From NCBI GenBank assembly GCA_009774465.1, contig VSNT01000089.1:1-16834 (forward strand): 16,834 bases of DNA, given 5' to 3'. The number at the start of each line of letters is the position of its first letter. The first letter of the stretch is position 1. The DNA comes from Lachnospiraceae bacterium (GTDB taxonomy: Bacteria > Bacillota_A > Clostridia > Lachnospirales > Lachnospiraceae). Below the pieces are notes generated by a model. The model was not told where the DNA came from and ran no database searches. It saw only the letters and a list, made by a program, of their open reading frames with translations. The position numbers were made by a program, and so were the translations under genes. Positions 13,800 through 16,834 of the stretch are shown piece by piece.

Positions 13800-14453
13800 T
13801 TAAATTGCACCAATCTCAGTATAAACATACTCCAAAGACTGACCATTTGCAAGCCCGTTTCGAACCTGATTTTCCTTTTCAATGGTCTCTAATGCTCTGT
13901 CAAACACTTCCTCGGCAAGAGCCTTTGGAATTACAACAATACCGTCCATGTCGCCAAAAATATAATCCCCTGGAAAAATCGTAACACCTTCAATTTCCAC
14001 TGGAACCTGGCACTCATTGATTTCACAGCGTCCTTTGGAAGTTTTGGGATCTGTGCCTCTGTAAAAAAGCGGAAACTGCATTTTTTTCAGTTCCTTCATA
14101 TCCCTGGCCATACCGTCAAGGAGCACACCCGAACCGCCTTTCTTTTGAACAGCAGTTGCAAATAACTCCCCAAATACCGCGCAGTTATAAGCGCCTCTGG
14201 TCTTTAAAATATAGACCTCTCCTTCCTTTAACTGATCTACCACCCTGCACTGTGCGATAAGGGGATTTTCAGGCATGGAATAAACCTCTGTGCCAATGCT
14301 TGTAAAAGCAGGGCCAAAAATGACTGTTTCGTCCAAAAGAGGTTTCATTACCATGCCAATGGACTGATTTCTGTATCCCATACCGTCAAGCACATCACAC
14401 AAAATGCCTGAGTAGAGAACTTCTTTAAGCTTCTTTTCTTTTTCCTGATTCAT
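13800..14453 (-). CDS. RraA/HMG-CHA aldolase-family protein
   Basis: A 217-residue member of the RraA-like fold. Enzymes of this group are class II, divalent-metal-dependent lyases that cleave 4-hydroxy-4-methyl-2-oxoglutarate or 4-carboxy-4-hydroxy-2-oxoadipate to pyruvate, and many also decarboxylate oxaloacetate; others are the RNase E inhibitor RraA. Seen here are GELFATAVQKKGGSGVLLDG (95-114) and the Arg117-Asp118 pair in DGMARDMKEL, the substrate-binding Arg and metal-ligand Asp of the aldolases, and PGDYIFGDMDGIVVIP (161-176). The catalytic residues argue for an enzyme rather than a pure RNase E regulator. The ATG at 14453 has AGGAGG (14467-14462) eight bases upstream. First gene of the operon, divergent from the LacI-type regulator. 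Confidence 0.88.
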   Translation of the reverse strand: MNQEKEKKLKEVLYSGILCDVLDGMGYRNQSIGMVMKPLLDETVIFGPAFTSIGTEVYSMPENPLIAQCRVVDQLKEGEVYILKTRGAYNCAVFGELFATAVQKKGGSGVLLDGMARDMKELKKMQFPLFYRGTDPKTSKGRCEINECQVPVEIEGVTIFPGDYIFGDMDGIVVIPKALAEEVFDRALETIEKENQVRNGLANGQSLEYVYTEIGAI

Positions 14454-14486
14454 CAACCGTTCCTCCTTTCATATTTATCAACTTTA

Positions 14487-14502
14487 TGTGTACCGGTTTC
14501 AT
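14487..14502 (-). promoter_or_regulatory. Putative LacI-family operator ahead of the RraA-like gene (copy 1)
   Basis: Read on the minus strand: ATGAAACCGGTACACA. It contains the ACCGGT palindrome with the central CpG usual in LacI-family operators. Fifteen of 16 bases recur, inverted, at 14682-14697 ahead of the regulator gene. It lies about 40-55 bases downstream of the proposed transcription start and 19 bases before AGGAGG, so binding would block elongation rather than initiation. Confidence 0.6.
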
Positions 14503-14518
14503 AATGTTTTATAAAAAT

Positions 14519-14538
14519 AATGCTTTCCAGGAAGCATT
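14519..14538. other. Hairpin at the 5' end of the RraA operon transcript
   Basis: AATGCTT (14519-14525) and AAGCATT (14532-14538) form a 7-bp stem with a six-base loop. On the minus strand it is followed by ATTTTTAT, giving a weak terminator-like shape within the first 30 transcribed bases. It may be an operator half, an mRNA-stabilising stem or a minor attenuator. Confidence 0.35.
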
Positions 14539-14568
14539 TCTGTTTTTAGTATAACATCCTTTCCAGGA
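14523..14568. repeat. Direct repeat CTTTCCAGGA in the RraA promoter region
   Basis: CTTTCCAGGA occurs at 14523-14532 and again at 14559-14568, 36 bp apart. The second copy extends to the imperfect palindrome ATCCTTTCCAGGAT, which lies between the -35 and -10 of the RraA promoter; the first lies just past the predicted start. The placement suits binding sites for a repressor, distinct from the ACCGGT-type sites. Confidence 0.4.
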
Positions 14569-14576
14569 TTTGTCCA
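14548..14576 (-). promoter_or_regulatory. Promoter of the RraA-CyuA-UroD operon
   Basis: On the minus strand TGGACA (14576-14571), exactly 17 bp, then TATACT (14553-14548) preceded by TGT, an extended -10. Five of six bases match in each hexamer. Transcription would start near 14541, about 88 bases before the ATG. Confidence 0.65.
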
Positions 14577-14632
14577 TACTTAATTTACGCATTTATACAT
14601 ATTGTTCACCTTTCCTTGTATAAAAAGATATT

Positions 14633-14659
14633 GAAAATATACAATCGGTATGTTAAACT
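14633..14659 (+). promoter_or_regulatory. Possible promoter of the LacI-family regulator gene
   Basis: TTGAAA (14633-14638), 15-bp spacer, and TAAACT (14654-14659) preceded by TGT, an extended -10 that can tolerate a short spacer. The start would be near 14666, placing the putative operator at 14682-14697 just downstream. The match is moderate. Confidence 0.35.
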
Positions 14660-14681
14660 ATTATTTAATTGGATACAGTTA

Positions 14682-14697
14682 ATGAAACCAGTACACA
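14682..14697 (+). promoter_or_regulatory. Putative LacI-family operator ahead of the regulator gene (copy 2)
   Basis: ATGAAACCAGTACACA, differing at one base from the inverted copy at 14487-14502. It ends 15 bases before the AGGAGG of the regulator gene, in the same relative position as copy 1 has before the RraA-like gene. Negative autoregulation is the likely meaning. The central CpG is lost (CCAG), which may weaken it. Confidence 0.55.
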
Positions 14698-14722
14698 ATT
14701 TTACATATACTCAGGAGGCGCT

Positions 14723-15778
14723 ATGGTTCCAAAAGGTTCAAAAGTAACAATCAATGAAATTGCAAATGCGGTAGGTGTTTCCAAAACCACCGTATCCCGT
14801 TATTTAAACGGAAGACTGGATCTTATGAGCAAGAAAACAGCCGAACGCATCAAAGCAGTGATTGAGCTTAGTGATTATAACCCCAGTGAATTTGCGCGTG
14901 CTTTAAAAAGCCACAAAACCCGAATGATCGGCGTTGTCATATCCGATATTAAAAGCCCCTGGTCCTCTGCCATCATATCCTCCTGTGGGGCAGAACTGCG
15001 CAGGCACGGCTATACTGCTTTATTTATGGACAGCAATGATACGGAAGAAACGGAAAGAGAAGTAGTTTCCACTTTAGTTGCCCGGGGAGTAGACGGTCTG
15101 ATCATCAACACCTCCTCCTATAATAATAAATATTTAATTGAATATGCTGCCAAAAATATCCCTATTGTTCTCTGCGACAGATATATCCGCGACTACAAAT
15201 TTGATATTGCCACCTTTGAGTCCGAAAACTCCATGCTGGAGCTGATAAAGCATCTGCACACCCAGGGATTCACCCGGCTGGCAATGTTTACTCAAGTCTG
15301 GCAGGATATTTCTTCCCGCTTCAGAAAAATTGAAGGCTATATGAAGGCAGTGGAACAGATTTATGGATTTTCAAGTAAAAATGACATTTATACCATACAC
15401 ATAAATGATATTCCCAATACCCGTTCACAGATACGCAGCTTTTTGTCCACTGTTTCTCCTGATGAAAAGCCGGTCATTATCTGCATCAATACCATGACCA
15501 CTTTTCATGTGCTTAGCTGCCTGCAGAGGGAATTTTTGTCTATTCCCGGTGACGTGGGGCTATGCGGTTCTGATGACTGGGGCTGGGATGAGAACGTTAC
15601 GCTTGCCGAAACTTTATACCCCCCAATCACCACAATCCGGATTGATTCCGAGGAAATCGGACGTCAATGCGCCAGACTTATGCTGGAGAGGATCAAAGAT
15701 CCTTCCTCTGACCTAAAAACAGTCGAGGTTCCCTGCACAATTTCCGCACGTGCTTCTTCTACCCTAAAGATGCTTTGA
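14723..15778 (+). CDS. LacI-family transcriptional regulator (KdgR-like)
   Basis: A 351-residue repressor-type protein. The helix-turn-helix is at 8-29 (VTINEIANAVGVSKTTVSRYLN), and the hinge helix is at about 52-61 (YNPSEFARAL). Residues 68-350 form the sugar-binding-type effector domain, opening MIGVVISDIKSPW and containing VDGLIINT, IPIVLCDR and GDVGLCGSDDWGW. The opening and hinge resemble the Bacillus KdgR branch, whose members sense sugar acids; that is a resemblance only. The ATG at 14723 is chosen because AGGAGG (14713-14718) lies four bases upstream and the HTH then starts at the normal place; a TTG start 54 bases earlier is unlikely. Divergent from the RraA-CyuA-UroD operon, which is its probable target. 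Confidence 0.93.
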   Translation: MVPKGSKVTINEIANAVGVSKTTVSRYLNGRLDLMSKKTAERIKAVIELSDYNPSEFARALKSHKTRMIGVVISDIKSPWSSAIISSCGAELRRHGYTALFMDSNDTEETEREVVSTLVARGVDGLIINTSSYNNKYLIEYAAKNIPIVLCDRYIRDYKFDIATFESENSMLELIKHLHTQGFTRLAMFTQVWQDISSRFRKIEGYMKAVEQIYGFSSKNDIYTIHINDIPNTRSQIRSFLSTVSPDEKPVIICINTMTTFHVLSCLQREFLSIPGDVGLCGSDDWGWDENVTLAETLYPPITTIRIDSEEIGRQCARLMLERIKDPSSDLKTVEVPCTISARASSTLKML

Positions 15779-15807
15779 CGCACCCCATATTGATTTATGT
15801 AAATTTT

Positions 15808-15850
15808 ATGGGAAAGCATCATACATACAATACCTGCATTATGCTCCCAT
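15808..15850. other. Inverted repeat between convergent genes
   Basis: ATGGGA (15808-15813) with TCCCAT (15845-15850), then GCAT (15816-15819) with ATGC (15841-15844), can form a stem with a 21-base loop, overlapping the first base of the membrane-protein stop codon. Neither side has a T-run, so terminator function for the LacI-type gene is doubtful. Confidence 0.3.
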
Positions 15851-16834
15851 TACCTGACAGAACGCAGCAAATATATTTTGGTGTAAGTATTATCGTACAA
15901 TAATTCCACAGATTCCATTCCCAGACTATCCGCCACCTGCTCTGCTATCTTCTGCTGGTCAAAATAAAGATTTACATAAACTGTCAACCTGTCAATCTCT
16001 TTCCCTTCCAGTTCTTTAGCCAGGCTGCTCACGCTGCTTTCTTCCGTTACATAAACTTCCTTTTGCTGCATCAGGAACAGACAGTCGTTGATTACCAGAT
16101 GATCGCCAGCTGTCACATAAACGCCTTCTGCAATTTCTCCTGCTTCTTCCAGCGCTGCTTCATACCCTTTGTAAAGAAAAGACACCGCCCCCTGATTATA
16201 TAAGCAAATTGTCTGAACCAAAAAGACTGCCGCCAGAGTGCCAAACACATATTTCACCGGTCGGGTAACACAGAGACTGTCCGCCACAATCACCACGCAC
16301 AGTACCAGCATGGGATATATGGGAAACTGATATCTGCTTGGAAACTGCAGCCTGTTTGTCACTTCCGTAGCTAATACGGAGATAACCAGGAAATATCCGG
16401 CAGTTCCAGAAAATAAAAGGCTCCACTGAGAGAGACGTTTGTTTATCTCACTTTTCTTATGAAAAAAACATACACAAAATGCCACCGAGATAATACAAAA
16501 AAGAACAGCTATTCCCCATTCACACCCGAAAAAATCCAGAGAAATCAGTTTGGCAAATTCCTTACAGCGGAACAATAATTGCTTTCCTGCATTTTGCGCT
16601 AAGGAAATTGTTTCTTTCCCCTTATCCCCCTCAAAAAGATGCTTCAATGATGCGGGGAAAAGAGCAATTCCGCAACCCGCACTGACTGCTTCTGTCAGGA
16701 AAAAAAGCAGAGTTTTTCTCAGATTTCCACGAACTAACTGCTTTAACATAAATGCTGCCGCCACAAAAAAAGCAAACACGGCGAAATAATACTGAGTTAA
16801 AAAGCCACAGACAGACACCAGCCCTAGCAGAAAC
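15850..16834 (-). CDS. GT39/ArnT-like polytopic membrane protein, C-terminal part (start outside window)
   Basis: The frame stays open to the right edge (it runs on upstream as FLLGLV before a GTG at 16818), so the 5' end lies beyond the window. About 327 codons are visible. LVSVCGFLTQYYFAVFAFF resembles the membrane segment after the catalytic loop in glycosyltransferase family 39-type proteins, where a TH/TQYYF motif is common. Around six hydrophobic segments follow, including WGIAVLFCIISVAFCVCFF and YPMLVLCVVIVADSL, with a Tyr/Arg/Pro-rich stretch (LQFPSRYQFPIYP) typical of GT-C proteins. The last 115 or so residues are soluble. The catalytic acidic motif would be upstream and cannot be checked, so sugar donor and acceptor are unknown. 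Confidence 0.7.
   Translation of the reverse strand, partial: FLLGLVSVCGFLTQYYFAVFAFFVAAAFMLKQLVRGNLRKTLLFFLTEAVSAGCGIALFPASLKHLFEGDKGKETISLAQNAGKQLLFRCKEFAKLISLDFFGCEWGIAVLFCIISVAFCVCFFHKKSEINKRLSQWSLLFSGTAGYFLVISVLATEVTNRLQFPSRYQFPIYPMLVLCVVIVADSLCVTRPVKYVFGTLAAVFLVQTICLYNQGAVSFLYKGYEAALEEAGEIAEGVYVTAGDHLVINDCLFLMQQKEVYVTEESSVSSLAKELEGKEIDRLTVYVNLYFDQQKIAEQVADSLGMESVELLYDNTYTKIYLLRSVR

Noticed and set aside
13790..13812. GTGCAA/TTGCAC hairpin at the end of the RraA-like gene, considered as a terminator
   Set aside because: The T-run lies inside the loop, not after the stem, so it does not fit an intrinsic terminator; the operon reads on.
14487..14502. Reading the ACCGGT operator as a CcpA cre site
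   Set aside because: Only one half matches TGWAANCGNTNWCA; the inverted second copy and the adjacent LacI-family gene favour a local regulator.

Overview
The window looks like ordinary chromosome of a low-to-moderate-GC Bacillota, most likely class Clostridia and probably Lachnospiraceae. This rests on the gene families present (DUF4364, TIGR01212-type radical SAM, DUF1294, a DegV-type fatty-acid binder, a DUF5722-type secreted protein), on strong GGAGG ribosome binding sites, and on tight gene spacing. The genus is not resolved. I see no tRNA, rRNA, CRISPR array, insertion sequence or phage gene.

Layout from left to right. (1) 1-2582, plus strand: argG (argininosuccinate synthase) behind a promoter overlapped by two ArgR-type boxes, then a small DUF1294 membrane protein and an orphan LytTR response regulator. 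(2) 2591-3427, minus strand: a DegV-family protein with its own promoter, and a terminator lying inside the end of the LytTR gene. (3) 3428-3739: a GC-rich structured intergenic element with competing inverted repeats. (4) 3740-6466, plus strand: malic enzyme, radical SAM protein, DUF4364 winged-helix protein. A bidirectional terminator follows. (5) 6536-11097, minus strand: an operon read as D-Ala-D-Ala carboxypeptidase-like protein, then rarA, then a membrane-anchored DUF5722 protein with a glycosidase-like active site. A strong intrinsic terminator sits in the leader of the first gene. (6) 11325-14453, minus strand: RraA-family lyase, CyuA-type Fe-S desulfidase/dehydratase, URO-D-superfamily protein, divergent from (7) a LacI-family regulator (14723-15778, plus). 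(8) 15850 to the right edge, minus strand: the C-terminal part of a polytopic GT39-like membrane protein whose start lies outside the window.

The best candidate for something undescribed is block 6/7. A LacI regulator is divergent from three enzymes that form no pathway I know. The 16-bp sequence ATGAAACC(G/A)GTACACA occurs once ahead of each divergent unit, inverted, with one mismatch, so it is probably the operator. A chemically sensible but unproven reading is that the CyuA-like enzyme removes ammonia (or sulfide) from an amino acid to give a 2-oxo acid, which the RraA-like enzyme then cleaves or decarboxylates. The role of the URO-D-like protein is open. Other items worth a second look are the terminator in the dacA-like leader, the structured element at 3537-3616, hairpins that could mask the cyuA-like ribosome binding site, and the DUF5722 putative surface glycosidase.
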